DNA from: Deltaproteobacteria bacterium
Lineage (GTDB): Bacteria > Myxococcota > Myxococcia > Myxococcales > 40CM-4-68-19
Direction of reading: 5' to 3'
Assembly: GCA_005879095.1 (NCBI GenBank)
Contig: VBLM01000350.1
Location: 1 to 5,977, forward strand
DNA length: 5,977 bases
Positions 5,771 to 5,977 of this stretch are shown piece after piece. Made by a program: the position numbers and the translations under genes. How positions within the stretch are numbered: the stretch's first letter is position 1; every line of letters begins with the position of its first letter. The notes under the pieces were generated by a model. That model was not told the DNA's origin. It ran no database searches and saw only the letters and a program-made list of their open reading frames with translations.

Positions 5771-5977
5771 ATGTTGAGAAAAATTTTTCCGCTCGCAGTG
5801 ATCCTGTTCATTGCCGCCTGTGGCGGCGCGGCCGATTCGTTCGACGAAGGGTCCGACGACGTCACTTCGGCCTCGCTCCAGCTCTTCACCGTGCAGCGCG
5901 ACGAGCGAAAATGCGCCGCGCCGATGTGCGGCGGATGGTGGGCGAGTGCGGTGCAGCAGGACGCGAGCCCGATCTAC
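5771..5977 (+). CDS. Putative secreted lipoprotein with Cys-rich CAAPMCGG motif (3' end outside window)
   Basis: The first 69 residues of a protein that runs off the right edge. It starts MLRKIFPLAVILFIAAC: two basic residues, a hydrophobic stretch and a lipobox ending at Cys17, a signal peptide for signal peptidase II. Gly18 after the Cys would allow outer membrane export by the usual enteric rule. An acidic, flexible stretch follows (about 18-35), then QLFTVQRDERKCAAPMCGGW with Cys48 and Cys53. That motif recalls secreted proteins of unknown function common in myxobacteria (possibly the DUF6748 family, from memory only). The ribosome site is weak (GGA about 8 bases upstream). It is divergent from the gvp operon and may have nothing to do with it. 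Confidence 0.8.
   Translation, partial: MLRKIFPLAVILFIAACGGAADSFDEGSDDVTSASLQLFTVQRDERKCAAPMCGGWWASAVQQDASPIY

Noticed and set aside
5562..5777. Small plus-strand frame (71 codons) in the intergenic region
   Set aside because: No domain or ribosome site; it overlaps the inverted repeats and the lipoprotein start.

Overview
This GC-rich window carries most of a gas vesicle operon on the minus strand, with the start of a divergent lipoprotein gene at the right edge. High GC, arsA-like and two-component genes inside the gvp operon, a Lys/Ala/Pro-rich tail on GvpL and a Cys-rich lipoprotein suggest a deltaproteobacterium or myxobacterium (Myxococcota). That placement is inference; no rRNA or other marker gene is present.

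Layout, read in the direction of transcription (right to left): gvpJ (5472..5119); gvpA (from 5103); a hybrid sensor region with GAF, PAS, PAS, HisKA and HATPase parts (about 4794..2743); a single-domain response regulator (2746..2324); gvpL/gvpF (2320..1418); gvpG (1416..1123, TTG start); and an ArsA-type tandem ATPase (1126..window edge, GTG start, incomplete). Junctions are very tight: 15 nt, an apparent fusion, a 4-nt ATGA overlap, 3 nt, 1 nt and a 4-nt GTGA overlap. This is almost certainly one transcript. Bases 5473..5770 form a divergent regulatory region holding several inverted repeats. A lipoprotein gene begins at 5771 on the plus strand and leaves the window.

How the genes fit together: GvpA is the shell protein, GvpJ a minor shell or nucleation protein, and GvpL/F and GvpG are accessory assembly proteins. 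The ArsA-type P-loop ATPase may help in assembly or targeting. The embedded kinase and receiver protein would let a cytoplasmic signal act on vesicle production or on a motility-type output; the receiver has no DNA-binding domain.

The most unusual point is the gvpA/kinase junction. The gvpA frame has no stop codon and stays open for 786 codons to the end of the kinase. Its middle (about codons 102-528) is out-of-frame nonsense, because the GAF-PAS-PAS module lies in another frame. Two frame switches, near 4795 and 3520, cancel each other. Repairing both would give a GvpA-coiled coil-GAF-PAS-PAS-histidine kinase fusion. The alternatives are sequencing or assembly errors, or a decayed gene pair. 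A second oddity is a 16-bp palindrome repeated in frame in the arsA-like gene, each copy encoding LGHL(T/A)K.
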